Below, piece after piece: positions 45,374 to 55,212 of a stretch of 61,814 nt of DNA (position 1 is its first letter; each line of letters starts with the position of its first letter). The DNA is taken from positions 1 to 61,814 of the forward strand of contig NZ_FNEA01000026.1 of the NCBI RefSeq assembly GCF_900100045.1. Reading direction: 5' to 3'. The position numbers were made by a program, and so were the translations under genes. The notes below the pieces were generated by a model that was given only the letters and a program-made list of their open reading frames with translations, was not told the origin of the DNA and ran no database searches. This stretch comes from Paracoccus denitrificans (GTDB lineage: Bacteria > Pseudomonadota > Alphaproteobacteria > Rhodobacterales > Rhodobacteraceae).

Positions 45374-45433
45374 GATTCGTGCCAGAATCGATTCCACATT
45401 GCAACGATTGTTTTACGAACTAAGTATTCGATA
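45374..45433. promoter_or_regulatory. Divergent promoter region with candidate RpiR operator
   Basis: The A/T-rich intergenic DNA between aminotransferase and regulator genes holds two inverted repeats: GATTC-N6-GAATC at 45374-45389 and TACGAA-N7-TTCG-ATA at 45414-45433. Either could bind the RpiR-type regulator. No promoter hexamers were assigned. Confidence 0.35.
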
Positions 45434-45521
45434 CATTCGGATTGTCATTTTGCCGGAAACCCGTTGCTTTCCTGCGATGTTCAGGCAATTTGGTGACCCA
45501 GGAAGCAAAGGTTTGAAACAT

Positions 45522-46394
45522 ATGTCTCAGGGCGACGCATTGCGTGACCGGATCATCGGCACCTTCGAGTCCATGCCGCCGCAGTTGCAGCAGGCCGCGC
45601 GCCACATACTGGAACATCCCGACGAGGTGGCTCTGGTCTCGATGCGGGAACTGGCGCGCAATGCGGGCGTGCAGCCCTCGACCATGACGCGGCTGGCCAA
45701 GTTCCTCGGCTTCGCCGGCTACGAGGATATCCGCGCCCATCACGCCCAGGCAATCCGGTTGCGGGTCGACGGCTTCGCCGCCCAGCAGGAACGGGCCAGC
45801 ACCAGCGACGAGGGGCTGGCCCAGCAGATGCTGCACAGCCTGTCCCTGCAGATCGCACGGCTTGGCGAGCCCGCCTCGATCGCCCGGCTGGAGGCTGCGG
45901 CCGAACGGCTGGCGCGGGCGCGGCGGATCTATGTGCTGGGCCTGCGGTCATGCCATCTGGTGGCCTGGCATTTCCACTATGTCATGACGCTGCTGGGCGA
46001 GCGGACCGAGCATCTGGACGGGCCGGCCGGCACGGTGGGCGACGGGCTGATGCGCGCGGGGGCCAAGGATGTGCTGCTGGCGATCTCGATCAACCCCTAT
46101 GCGCGGCACAGCCTGGAACTGGCCCAGCTCGCGCGGGAAAAGGGCATGGGCGTCGTCGCCATCACCGACAGCGAGGTCTCGCCGCTGAACGGCGTTGCCG
46201 ACGAGGTGATTCTTTGCGCGACGGAAAGCCCGACCTTCTTTCACACCCTCGCGCCGGCGCTGGCGGTGTCCGAGGTGCTGTGCGGATTGCTGGCGAACCG
46301 CGACCGTGCCGCCGCGCTCGAAGCCCTGCAAAAGGCCGACCGCCACCTGCTGGCCCTGAACACCTATTCCAGCGCGATCCCCAGGCGGCAATGA
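45522..46394 (+). CDS. RpiR/MurR-family transcriptional regulator
   Basis: 290 residues from the ATG at 45522. The N-terminal HTH_6 domain is visible (DRIIGTFESMPPQLQQAARHILEHPDEVALVSMRELARNAGVQPSTMTRLAKFLGFAGYEDIRA), followed by a SIS sugar-phosphate-type domain (RARRIYVLGLRSCHLVAWHFHYVM and DVLLAISINPYARHSLELAQLAREKGMGVVAITDS). It is divergent from the aminotransferase operon, so it very likely controls it. The effector might be a phosphorylated or amino sugar derivative, but that is a guess. Confidence 0.92.
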   Translation: MSQGDALRDRIIGTFESMPPQLQQAARHILEHPDEVALVSMRELARNAGVQPSTMTRLAKFLGFAGYEDIRAHHAQAIRLRVDGFAAQQERASTSDEGLAQQMLHSLSLQIARLGEPASIARLEAAAERLARARRIYVLGLRSCHLVAWHFHYVMTLLGERTEHLDGPAGTVGDGLMRAGAKDVLLAISINPYARHSLELAQLAREKGMGVVAITDSEVSPLNGVADEVILCATESPTFFHTLAPALAVSEVLCGLLANRDRAAALEALQKADRHLLALNTYSSAIPRRQ

Positions 46395-46449
46395 TCGTGC
46401 CGGGGCGGGTCGCACCGCCCGGTCGGCGCTGCCTGGACCCGGAACTGGA

Positions 46450-46482
46450 AAGGCCCGCCAAAGCGGCGGGCCTTGTTCTTTT
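46450..46482. terminator. Bidirectional terminator
   Basis: AAGGCCCGCC pairs with GGCGGGCCTT, followed by GTTCTTTT. It lies between the convergent rpiR-type gene and NCS2 permease gene. Confidence 0.75.
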
Positions 46483-46524
46483 ACGCTCCGGCTGGCGGAC
46501 GATCCGCCCCACCAAGAACGAAGG

Positions 46525-47889
46525 TCACTCCATGAAGAAGGCGAAGCGGATGACGAACAGCGCGGCGACGATCCAGGTCGCTGCATGCACCTCGCGCGCG
46601 CGGCCGGTCGCCAGCTTGATCGCGGCATAGCTGACAAAGCCGAAGGCCAGGCCGTTGGCGATGGAATAGGTAAAGGGCATCATCAGCGCGGTCAGCACCG
46701 CCGGCGCGCTTTCGGTGACGTCGCTCCACTGGATTTCCTCGAATTCGCGCACCATCAGGCAGGCGACGTAAAGCAGCGCCGGCGCGGTGGCATAGGCCGG
46801 AACCGAGCCCGCCAGCGGCGCGAAGAACACCGCCAGCAGGAACAGCCCCGCGACGACCAGCGCGGTCAGCCCGGTGCGCCCGCCCGCCTGCACGCCCGAG
46901 GCGCTTTCGACATAGGCGGTGGTCGAGCTGGTGCCCAGCATCGAGCCTGCCAGGATCGCCGTCGAATCCGCCATCAGCGCCCGGCCGAGGTTCTTGTTGG
47001 TATGGGTCGGCCCCTCGGTCAGCAATCCGGCGCGCTTGGCCACGCCGATCAGCGTGCCGGTGGCGTCGAAGACCTCGACCAGCACCATGACCAGGATGAC
47101 GTGGAAGATGCCCACGGTCAGCGCGCCTGCGACGTCGAGTTGCAGGAAGGTCGGCATGATCGAGGGCGGCATCGAGATCACCCCGCCGAAGGGGCTGGCG
47201 CCGATGGCGATGGACACGACCGTGATGACCATGATGCCGATCAGGATCGAGCCGCGCACCTTCAGCGCGTCCAGCGCCGCGATGATGAAGAAGCCGACGA
47301 TGGCCAGCAGCGTGCCGGTCTGGGTCAGGTCGCCCAGGCCCACCAGCGTCGCCGGATTGTCGACCACGATGCCCGAGTTCTTCAGCGCGATCAGCCCCAG
47401 GAACATGCCGATGCCGGCGGCGATGGCGCTGCGCATGGATGTCGGAATGCCCGCGATCAGCCAGCGCCGGATGCCTGTCACCGACAGGAACAGGAATATC
47501 AGGCCCGAGATGAACACCGCCCCCAGCGCCTGCTGCCAGGTGAACCCCAGCGCGCCGACCACGGTAAAGGCGAAAAAGGCGTTCAGCCCCATGCCCGGCG
47601 CCATGCCGATGGGCCAGTTGGCCCACAGCGCCATGATCGCCGATCCCAGCGCCGCGGCAAGGCAGGTCGCGACGAAGACCGCGTTGCGGTCCATGCCGGT
47701 CGAGGACAGGATCTCGGGGTTCACGAAGATGATATAGGCCATCGTCAGGAAGGTGGTAATCCCTGCGATCACTTCCGTCCTTACGGTTGTGCCATGGGCC
47801 GTCAGGCCGAACTGCTTGTCTAGCACGGTTCCTTCCCCTGGACTGATGCTGGCGCCGCTGGCCGTCAGGCCGGATTGCTTGTCTGGCAT
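46525..47889 (-). CDS. NCS2 family purine permease (adenine/guanine/hypoxanthine type)
   Basis: 454 residues from the ATG at 47889, with GGGAGG upstream. About 12-14 membrane segments; ITTFLTMAYIIFVNPEILS, the GMAPGMGLNAFF block and EVFDATGTLIGVA plus MLGTSSTTAYVESASGV define the AzgA-like branch. The first 45 residues contain a duplicated unit: PDKQSGLTASG and LDKQFGLTAHG, each following its own binding site and start codon (ATG 47889, GTG 47826). The second may be the original start. It lies divergent from the allantoinase fusion gene. Confidence 0.94.
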   Translation of the reverse strand: MPDKQSGLTASGASISPGEGTVLDKQFGLTAHGTTVRTEVIAGITTFLTMAYIIFVNPEILSSTGMDRNAVFVATCLAAALGSAIMALWANWPIGMAPGMGLNAFFAFTVVGALGFTWQQALGAVFISGLIFLFLSVTGIRRWLIAGIPTSMRSAIAAGIGMFLGLIALKNSGIVVDNPATLVGLGDLTQTGTLLAIVGFFIIAALDALKVRGSILIGIMVITVVSIAIGASPFGGVISMPPSIMPTFLQLDVAGALTVGIFHVILVMVLVEVFDATGTLIGVAKRAGLLTEGPTHTNKNLGRALMADSTAILAGSMLGTSSTTAYVESASGVQAGGRTGLTALVVAGLFLLAVFFAPLAGSVPAYATAPALLYVACLMVREFEEIQWSDVTESAPAVLTALMMPFTYSIANGLAFGFVSYAAIKLATGRAREVHAATWIVAALFVIRFAFFME

Positions 47890-47988
47890 GTTTCCTCCCA
47901 ATTGGCGGCTTGCCCGCCGTGCTGGCCAGAATATGCCCGGTGATCTTCAACGAGAATGCAAGGTATAGCGACAGAGTTTCAATGAGAT

Positions 47989-48032
47989 GTTTATAAACAG
48001 TGATTTTCAAGAAAAACTTGGTTCTGTTTATA
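47989..48032. promoter_or_regulatory. Candidate operator between purine permease and allantoinase genes
   Basis: TATAAACAG (47992-48000) and CTGTTTATA (48024-48032) form a perfect 9-bp inverted repeat with a 23-nt spacer; the left arm is itself part of the palindrome GTTTATAAAC. It lies in the A/T-rich promoter region of the divergent genes and fits a shared purine-type regulator. Confidence 0.4.
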
Positions 48033-48108
48033 GAAATTCTCGGGTTGCCTGAAAGGCCGGCAGGGTGATGAGTGCTAGACAGCCAGAAATCAGGAAAGGA
48101 AGCAAGTG

Positions 48109-49521
48109 ATGCGATACAGCCGCGACATGATCGGTTATGGCGAGCACACGCCCGACCCCCAATGGCCCGGCAACGCCCGGATCGCGGTGCAGATCGTCAT
48201 CAACTACGAAGAAGGCGGCGAAAACAGCATCGAGCACGGCGACGCTGCCTCGGAAGCCTTCCTGTCCGAGATCATCGGCTGCCAGCCCTGGCCCGGCAAG
48301 CGCCACTGGAACATGGAATCGATCTATGACTACGGCGCGCGGGCGGGTTTCTGGCGCCTCCATCGCCTGCTCAAGGATGTGCCGCTGACCATCTACGGCG
48401 TCGCCACCGCGCTTGAGCGTGCGCCCGAGCAGGTCGCCGCCATGCAGGCCGCAGGGTGGGAGATCGCCACCCACGGCTATAAATGGATCGACTACCGGGA
48501 CATCCCGCGCGAGGTCGAGGCCGAGCATATAGCCAAGGCCATCGAGCTGCACACCCGCGTCACCGGCGAACGGCCGCGCGGCTTCTACCAGGGCCGCACC
48601 TCGATGAACACGGTCGAGCTGGGCTGCGAGGAAGGCGGCTTCGAATACCTGGCCGACACCATCGCCGACGACCTGCCCTATTGGCACGTCCACGACGGCA
48701 AGCCGCAGCTGATGGTACCCTATACGATGGACGCCAACGACATGCGCTTTTCGTCCGGCCAGGGTTTCGGCACCGGGGTCGAGTTCTTCGACTACCTGCG
48801 CGACAGCTTCGACGTGCTCTATGCCGAGGGCGAGGCCGGCGCGCCCAAGATGATGTCCATCGGGCTGCATTGCCGCCTTGCCGGCCGTCCGGGCCGCGCC
48901 ATCGCGGTGCAGAAATTCATCGAACACGCCCGCAAGCACGAGGGCGTCTGGTTCGCCACCCGGCTCGACATCGCGCGGCACTGGGCCAGGACCCATCCCT
49001 ACCAGCCGAAGCAGCGCCCCTCGCAGATGGAACGCGAGGAGTTCGTCGCGGCCTTCGGCGGCATCTACGAGCATTCGCCCTGGATCGCGGAGCGAGTCTG
49101 GGAAGGCGAGATGGGCGCGATCCACGACACCCCCGGCGGGCTTGCCGCACGCATGGCGCAGGTCTTCCGCGCCGCCAGCGACGAGGAACGGCTGGGCGTG
49201 CTGCTGGCGCACCCGGACCTGGCGGGCAAGCTGGCCGCTGCCAAGCGCCTGACCGCCGACAGCACCGCCGAACAGGCAAGCGCGGGCCTCGACAGCCTGA
49301 CCGACGACGAGCGCGCCGAATTCGACCGGCTGAACACGGCTTATGTGGAAAAGCACGGCTTCCCCTTCATCATCGCCGTGCGCGACCACGACAAGCCGGG
49401 GATCATGGCCGCCATGCGCCGGCGCATCGACAACGACACCGCGACCGAGCGCGCCGAGGCCGAGCGCCAGGTCAGCCGCATCGGCGCGCTGCGCCTGCAA
49501 CAGATCCTGGGCGATAACTGA
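48109..49521 (+). CDS. Bifunctional allantoinase (PuuE type)/OHCU decarboxylase
   Basis: 470 residues from an ATG with AGGAAG upstream. The N-terminal part (about 1-300) is the polysaccharide-deacetylase-type allantoinase PuuE: RDMIGYGEHTPDPQWPGNARIAVQIVINYEEGGENS, then IYDYGARAGFWRLHRLL and ATHGYKWIDY. The C-terminal 160 residues are the OHCU decarboxylase (UraD) domain: FVAAFGGIYEHSPWIAERVWEGE...HPDLAGKL. The fusion covers two steps of urate breakdown, decarboxylation of OHCU to allantoin and ring opening of allantoin. Confidence 0.94.
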   Translation: MRYSRDMIGYGEHTPDPQWPGNARIAVQIVINYEEGGENSIEHGDAASEAFLSEIIGCQPWPGKRHWNMESIYDYGARAGFWRLHRLLKDVPLTIYGVATALERAPEQVAAMQAAGWEIATHGYKWIDYRDIPREVEAEHIAKAIELHTRVTGERPRGFYQGRTSMNTVELGCEEGGFEYLADTIADDLPYWHVHDGKPQLMVPYTMDANDMRFSSGQGFGTGVEFFDYLRDSFDVLYAEGEAGAPKMMSIGLHCRLAGRPGRAIAVQKFIEHARKHEGVWFATRLDIARHWARTHPYQPKQRPSQMEREEFVAAFGGIYEHSPWIAERVWEGEMGAIHDTPGGLAARMAQVFRAASDEERLGVLLAHPDLAGKLAAAKRLTADSTAEQASAGLDSLTDDERAEFDRLNTAYVEKHGFPFIIAVRDHDKPGIMAAMRRRIDNDTATERAEAERQVSRIGALRLQQILGDN

Positions 49522-49607
49522 GCCCCTTCCCCGCCCGCGCCGACCCGCGGGCGGGGCGCAAGACATGATCCGGGCCAACAGAGATCCCGGCGCAACGGAG
49601 ACCTGCC

Positions 49608-50435
49608 ATGACCGCCACCACCCCGACCTATGCCGGGCCTTTCGCCGGCCTGCCGCCGCAGACCGACCTGACGACCGACACCGCCACCTTCACCGAAGCC
49701 TATGCCGTCATCCCCGCCAGCACGATGCGCGACATCGTCACCAGCTTCCTGCCGGGCTGGACGGGGATGCGGATGTGGATGATCGCCCGCCCGCTCTCGG
49801 GCTTCGCCGAGACTTTCAGCCAATATATCGTCGAGCTTGCGCCGCAGGGCGGCTCGGACCGGCCCGAGGACGACGCGGGCGTGCAGGCGGCGATCTTCGT
49901 CACCGAAGGCACGATCACGGTGACCATCGACGGCACGGCGCATGAGCTGACCCCCGGCGGCTTTGCCTATATCCCGGCGGGCATGGCATGGTCAGTGAAG
50001 AATGGCGCCGAAACCGCGCGCTTTCATTGGTGGCGCAAGCGCTGGCAGGCAGTCGAGGGGTTGTCGAAGCCCGACGTGATCGTCGCCAACGAACGCGACA
50101 TCGCCCCGATCCCGATGCCCGACACCAACGACAGCTGGGCGACCACCCGCTTCATGGACCCGGACGACCTGCGCCACGACATGCATATCACCATTGTGAC
50201 CTTCAAGCCCGGCGGCTCGATCCCCTTTGCCGAGACGCATGTGATGGAGCACGGGTTGTTCGTGATCGAGGGCAAGGCGGTCTATCGGCTGAACCGCGAC
50301 TGGGTCGAGGTCGGCCCGGGGGATTTCATGTGGCTGCGCGCCTTTTGCCCGCAATGCTGCTATGCCGGCGGTCCGGGCAATTTCCGCTATCTGCTCTACA
50401 AGGACGTGAACCGCCACGCGCCGATCTGGAAGTAA
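49608..50435 (+). CDS. Bicupin (S)-ureidoglycine aminohydrolase
   Basis: 275 residues, two cupin domains. The first covers FVTEGTITVTIDGTAHELTPGGFAYIPAGMAW, the second HVMEHGLFVIEGKAVYRLNRDWVEVGPGDFMWLRAFCPQCCYAGG with metal ligands E, H and Q/C. RYLLYKDVNRH is the usual C-terminal end. It releases ammonia from (S)-ureidoglycine after allantoate amidohydrolase, so it fits the allantoin pathway started by the gene before it (86 nt away). Confidence 0.92.
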   Translation: MTATTPTYAGPFAGLPPQTDLTTDTATFTEAYAVIPASTMRDIVTSFLPGWTGMRMWMIARPLSGFAETFSQYIVELAPQGGSDRPEDDAGVQAAIFVTEGTITVTIDGTAHELTPGGFAYIPAGMAWSVKNGAETARFHWWRKRWQAVEGLSKPDVIVANERDIAPIPMPDTNDSWATTRFMDPDDLRHDMHITIVTFKPGGSIPFAETHVMEHGLFVIEGKAVYRLNRDWVEVGPGDFMWLRAFCPQCCYAGGPGNFRYLLYKDVNRHAPIWK

Positions 50436-50436
50436 A

Positions 50437-50519
50437 GGGGCTCCGCCCCCGCGCGGCGCCCGCCCCTTGATGGGGCGGACGCCGCGCTCCCCCGGGGTAT
50501 TTGAAAAACGGAAAAAGCC
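50437..50519. repeat. REP-like palindromic element, copy 2
   Basis: GGGGCTCCGCCCC and CGCCCC-TTGAT-GGGGCG hairpins are followed by CCCCCGGGGTATTTGAAAAACGG, the same tail as in the element at 28574-28624. It lies between the convergent aminohydrolase and alkB genes. Confidence 0.6.
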
Positions 50520-50528
50520 TGCGACGGC

Positions 50529-51161
50529 CTAGCCGGCGCGGCGAAAGGTCAGGTTGATGCGCGCGGCGCCGGTCAGCGGATGCTCGGCCCGTCTCAGCGT
50601 CAGGATGCCGTGCCAGGCCAGCCGCGCCGGCCCGCCCCAGACCACGACATCGCCATGGTCCAGCACATGCTTCGCCACCGGATCGCTGCGCTCGGGACCG
50701 CCGAACTGGAACGTCGCCGGCAAGCCCAGCGAGACCGAGACGATGGGCGCATCGAATCCCGCCTCGTCGCGATCCTGGTGCAATCCCATCTTGACCCCCG
50801 GCACATAGCGGTTGACCAGGCAGGCATCGGGCCGGAAGCCGGGGAACCCCGCCCGCGCGGCCGCCTCATCCGCCAGTTGCAGGAAGCGTGCGGGCATCGC
50901 CGGCCAGGGTCGCCCGGTCAGCGGATCGCAGGGCTCATAGCGATAGCCGCGCCGGTCGCTGACCCAGCCGAGCGCACCGCAATTCGTCATCTCGACACCG
51001 ATCCGGCGCCCGCCCGGGGTCAGCATGTGGCGGAAGGGCGAAAGGGCGGCGATGCGCTCGACCTCGGCCAGGATCTCGGGGGCCGAGGCAAGGCCGCGCA
51101 GGATCATGGCGCCCGGGCCGATGGGCTCGTCGCGACGGGTTCCGAACAGGTCTGGCTCCAT
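50529..51161 (-). CDS. alkB: AlkB-type DNA oxidative demethylase
   Basis: 210 residues from the ATG at 51161, with GGGAG 6 nt upstream; it aligns with E. coli AlkB from its first residues (MEPDLFG versus MLDLFAD, from memory). SPFRHMLTPGGRRIGVEMTNCGALGW binds substrate; Fe ligands are H128, D130 and H184 and 2-oxoglutarate is bound by R201 and R207 in RINLTFR. It repairs 1-methyladenine and 3-methylcytosine. Confidence 0.95.
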   Translation of the reverse strand: MEPDLFGTRRDEPIGPGAMILRGLASAPEILAEVERIAALSPFRHMLTPGGRRIGVEMTNCGALGWVSDRRGYRYEPCDPLTGRPWPAMPARFLQLADEAAARAGFPGFRPDACLVNRYVPGVKMGLHQDRDEAGFDAPIVSVSLGLPATFQFGGPERSDPVAKHVLDHGDVVVWGGPARLAWHGILTLRRAEHPLTGAARINLTFRRAG

Positions 51162-51252
51162 GCCGTTCTCCCACGGAATTGTCATGGCGCGGATCTTGAC
51201 CCGCGCGCCCGGCAATGGCTTTCAGGTCTGGCCACAGCAAAGGACTCTTGCC

Positions 51253-51870
51253 ATGCTCCGCCCCCTTGCCGCAATCGCCCTTGCGCTGCTTTGCGCCCTG
51301 CCGCCGGTCCCCGCGCAGGCGCAGGACCACAGCCCGGCCGAGGTCGCGGCGATCAAGGATGCCGTGTTCAACGGCCCCGGCCTGCCGGTGATGGGCAATG
51401 CGCAGGGCGATGCGGTACTGGTCGAGTTCTCGGATTACAATTGCGGCTTCTGCCGGAAAAGCGCGCCGCAGGTCATGGCACTGCTGCAATCGGACCCGGG
51501 GCTGAGGCTGGTGGTGCATGAGATCCCGATCTTCGGCGAGGGCTCGCGCTTTGCCGCCGAGGCGGCGCTGGCCGCGCAGGCGCAGGGCAAGTATGCCGAG
51601 TTCCATCGCGCCCTGATGGCGATGCGCGGCAAGGCCGAGAAACCTTCGGTGCTGCGCGTGGCGCGCGAGGTCGGGCTGGACGTGGCGCGGTTGCAGCGCG
51701 ACATGCAGTCGCCCGAGATCACCCGGCGGATCGAGCGCTCGCTGGCGCTGGCCGACGAGATCGGGCTGGTCGGCACGCCCAGCTTCATCGCCGGCGACCG
51801 GGCGATCTTCGGCTATCTGAGCAAGGACGACCTGGCCGAACTGGTGGCCGAGGCGCGCGCCGCGAAATAG
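51253..51870 (+). CDS. DsbA-family periplasmic thiol oxidoreductase
   Basis: 205 residues. Signal peptide MLRPLAAIALALLCALPPVPAQAQ; thioredoxin-like domain with the CGFC redox pair (C64/C67 in FSDYNCGFCRKSAP) and cis-Pro loop GTPSF near 176. Members of this Com1/ScsC-like branch act as disulfide oxidants or isomerases. Divergent from alkB. Confidence 0.9.
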   Translation: MLRPLAAIALALLCALPPVPAQAQDHSPAEVAAIKDAVFNGPGLPVMGNAQGDAVLVEFSDYNCGFCRKSAPQVMALLQSDPGLRLVVHEIPIFGEGSRFAAEAALAAQAQGKYAEFHRALMAMRGKAEKPSVLRVAREVGLDVARLQRDMQSPEITRRIERSLALADEIGLVGTPSFIAGDRAIFGYLSKDDLAELVAEARAAK

Positions 51871-51886
51871 CGCGCGCCTTTCGCAT

Positions 51887-53119
<1,233 letters not shown>

Positions 53120-53171
53120 GGCTCTCCTCGGGCGCGGTCGCAATGAGTATTTGGGGAACAGAGAAGCCCCG

Positions 53172-53639
53172 TCAGAGGGATTTCTTATATCCGATATGGG
53201 AAGGGGTAAAGCCGAGCCTGTCGTAGAAGCGATGCGCCTCGCTACGGCTGCGGTTGGTGGTGAACTGCAAGAGCGTGCAGCCGGCGGTGCGGGCGCGGGC
53301 CTCGGCATCGCGGATCAGCGCCTCGCCGATGCGGCGGCCGCGCTGGTCGGGACGGACGCGCACCCCCTCGATCTGGGCGCGGCGAGCGGCGGAAAGCGAC
53401 AGGCCGGCAATGAAGGTGATCTGGTAGCAGGCGATCACCTGCGCGTCGATCAGGCCGACGATCAGGTGGTTCGCGGCCTCGGCCTGCATGGCGTCGTAGG
53501 CGGCGAGATAGGGGGCAAGGTCGTCGCCTTCGCGCCCCTGACCCAGCATGTCGTCGCGCAGGAGCGCAAGGATGGCGGGAACCTCGTCGCGCCGGGCCTC
53601 GCGAAAGGCGACGGTGGCAGTCACGGGACCGGCAGTCAC
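53172..53639 (-). CDS. GNAT-family N-acetyltransferase
   Basis: 155 residues. The CoA motif is [55 protein letters not shown], a clean GNAT signature (R/Q-x-x-G-x-G/A as RRIGEAL). It is inserted between trpF and trpB, overlapping trpF by 4 nt, and a degenerate copy of the REP-like tail lies in the 52 nt between it and trpB. The substrate is unknown. Confidence 0.92.
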
Positions 53640-54283
53640 AGGATCGGCGCCGTGGCGCGGGCGATGAAGCTGCGGATGCGGTCGGGATCCTTGACGCCGG
53701 GCGCGCTTTCGACGCCGGAGGAGACATCGACGCCCGGCGCGCGGGTCAGGCGGATCGCCTCATGCACGTTCTCGGGCGTCAGGCCGCCGGCAAGCAGCCA
53801 GGGCTTGAGGATCTGCCGCCCGGCCAGCAGCCGCCAGTCGAAGGCAAGCCCGTTGCCGCCCGGCAGCACCGCATCCTTGGGCGGTTTCGCGTCGATCAGC
53901 AGCATGTCGGCGACCAGCCCGTAATCCCAGAGCGCGTCGAGATCCTGCGGATCGGCCACGCCCACCGCCTTCATCACCGGCAGGCCGGTACGCGCCTTGA
54001 CCTCGGCCACGCGGGCGGGCGTCTCGGCGCCGTGCAACTGGATCACGTCCAGGGGCACATGTGCCAGCACCGCGTCCAGCGCCGCGTCATCGGGGTTCAC
54101 GAACAGCCCGACCTTGGCCACGCCCAGCGGCACTTGCGCGGCCAGCTCCGCCGCCGTCCCGGGCGTCACATGGCGGGGGGATTTCGGAAAGAAGACGAAG
54201 CCGACATAGCGTGCGCCCGCGTCGACGGCCGCCGCGAGGCCCGCGGCCTCGGTCAGGCCGCAGATCTTGACGGAAACGGCCAT
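53636..54283 (-). CDS. trpF: Phosphoribosylanthranilate isomerase
   Basis: 215 residues, a TIM barrel. KICGLTEAAGLAAAVDAGARYVGFVFFPKSPRHV is the N-terminal signature with the catalytic Cys, VIQLHGAETPARVAEV and WLLAGGLTPENVHEAI follow, and the C-terminal phosphate site is GVDVSSGVESAPGVKD. The frame runs open to 54538 but the ATG at 54283 matches the family start. Confidence 0.96.
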   Translation of the reverse strand: MAVSVKICGLTEAAGLAAAVDAGARYVGFVFFPKSPRHVTPGTAAELAAQVPLGVAKVGLFVNPDDAALDAVLAHVPLDVIQLHGAETPARVAEVKARTGLPVMKAVGVADPQDLDALWDYGLVADMLLIDAKPPKDAVLPGGNGLAFDWRLLAGRQILKPWLLAGGLTPENVHEAIRLTRAPGVDVSSGVESAPGVKDPDRIRSFIARATAPIL

Positions 54284-54287
54284 GGCA

Positions 54288-54689
54288 TCAACGCGGCGCC
54301 GGCAGGGTCGAACCCGTGCCCGCCGGGGCGGCCGCCGGCTTGCGCGTCTCGTCCAGGATCGCCAGCACATCGTCGCGCGGCGCGGCATGGGTGCGGCGCA
54401 GATCGCCGACCTCGCGCTGCAGCTGCGCCAGATCATGCGCCCGGCGGCTGGATTCGGCGCGCAGATGCGATTCGCGGATCCATTCCCAGACCAGCCCGAG
54501 CAGCACGCCGAAGACCATGGCCAGGAACAGCGCGACAAAGGCGGGCATGGTCAACGACCATTGCCCGCCGGCAAAGGGCGCCAGCGCCTCTGGTACCAGG
54601 CTGACAGTGACAAGCTGGCGATTCGCCGCCGCCAACAGCATCAGCACGACGGCCAGAATGACAAAGAAGAAGACCCGGATCGCGCGCAT
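54288..54689 (-). CDS. lapA: LapA family membrane protein (DUF1049)
   Basis: 133 residues with two membrane segments (VFFFVILAVVLMLLAAANRQLVTVSLVP and MPAFVALFLAMVFGVLLGLVWEW) and a cytoplasmic coiled coil. In E. coli, LapA with LapB helps set LPS synthesis. Its place after ihfB and before trpF is usual in Rhodobacterales. The C-terminus is short and Ala/Pro-rich. Confidence 0.85.
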   Translation of the reverse strand: MRAIRVFFFVILAVVLMLLAAANRQLVTVSLVPEALAPFAGGQWSLTMPAFVALFLAMVFGVLLGLVWEWIRESHLRAESSRRAHDLAQLQREVGDLRRTHAAPRDDVLAILDETRKPAAAPAGTGSTLPAPR

Positions 54690-54727
54690 GCCTTGAACCC
54701 CGTAAAGATTGTCGCCGGCAATCTGGC

Positions 54728-55015
54728 CTATTCGTCGAGGCCGTTCAACCGTTCCCGCAACAGCTTGCCGGTCTTGAAGAAGGGCACATGCTTTTCGTCG
54801 ACGCTGACGGTCTCGCCGGTGCGCGGGTTGCGGCCCTGGCGGGCGTCGCGCTTCTTGACCGAGAAGGCACCGAAGCCGCGCAACTCCACCCGGTCGCCCC
54901 GGGCCATGGCGTCGATGATCTCCTCGAAGACGGTGTTCACGATCCGCTCGACATCGCGCTGGAACAGATGCGGGTTTTCTTCGGAGATCTTCTGGATCAG
55001 TTCGGATCGGATCAT
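54728..55015 (-). CDS. ihfB: Integration host factor beta subunit
   Basis: 95 residues, complete: MIRSELIQKISEENPHLFQRDVERIVNTVFEEIIDAMARGDRVELRGFGAFSVKKRDARQGRNPRTGETV, with the DNA-wrapping arm and the Pro tip (RNPRTG). Start supported by AGGAA at 8 nt upstream. It bends DNA for replication, recombination and transcription. Confidence 0.96.
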   Translation of the reverse strand: MIRSELIQKISEENPHLFQRDVERIVNTVFEEIIDAMARGDRVELRGFGAFSVKKRDARQGRNPRTGETVSVDEKHVPFFKTGKLLRERLNGLDE

Positions 55016-55162
55016 TGCGGTTCCTGAATCTGGTGTTCCAACAATTCCTGCCGCCCGATCATATGTCAGACATCGCGGCATTCAACGACAGAACGCATGT
55101 TTGGCGGTTTGGTTGCCGCGCTTTTCAAGACTTTATGGTTCAATCGGCGACGATCCGCAACG

Positions 55163-55191
55163 AAAAGCGCCCCCGGACGGGCCGGGGGCGC
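55163..55191 (-). terminator. Terminator of rpsA
   Basis: Read on the minus strand, GCGCCCCCGG and CCGGGGGCGC pair around CCCGT, followed by TTTTCG. It lies 22 nt after the rpsA stop. Confidence 0.8.
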
Positions 55192-55212
55192 AAAGTTCAG
55201 CCTATGGTCGGC

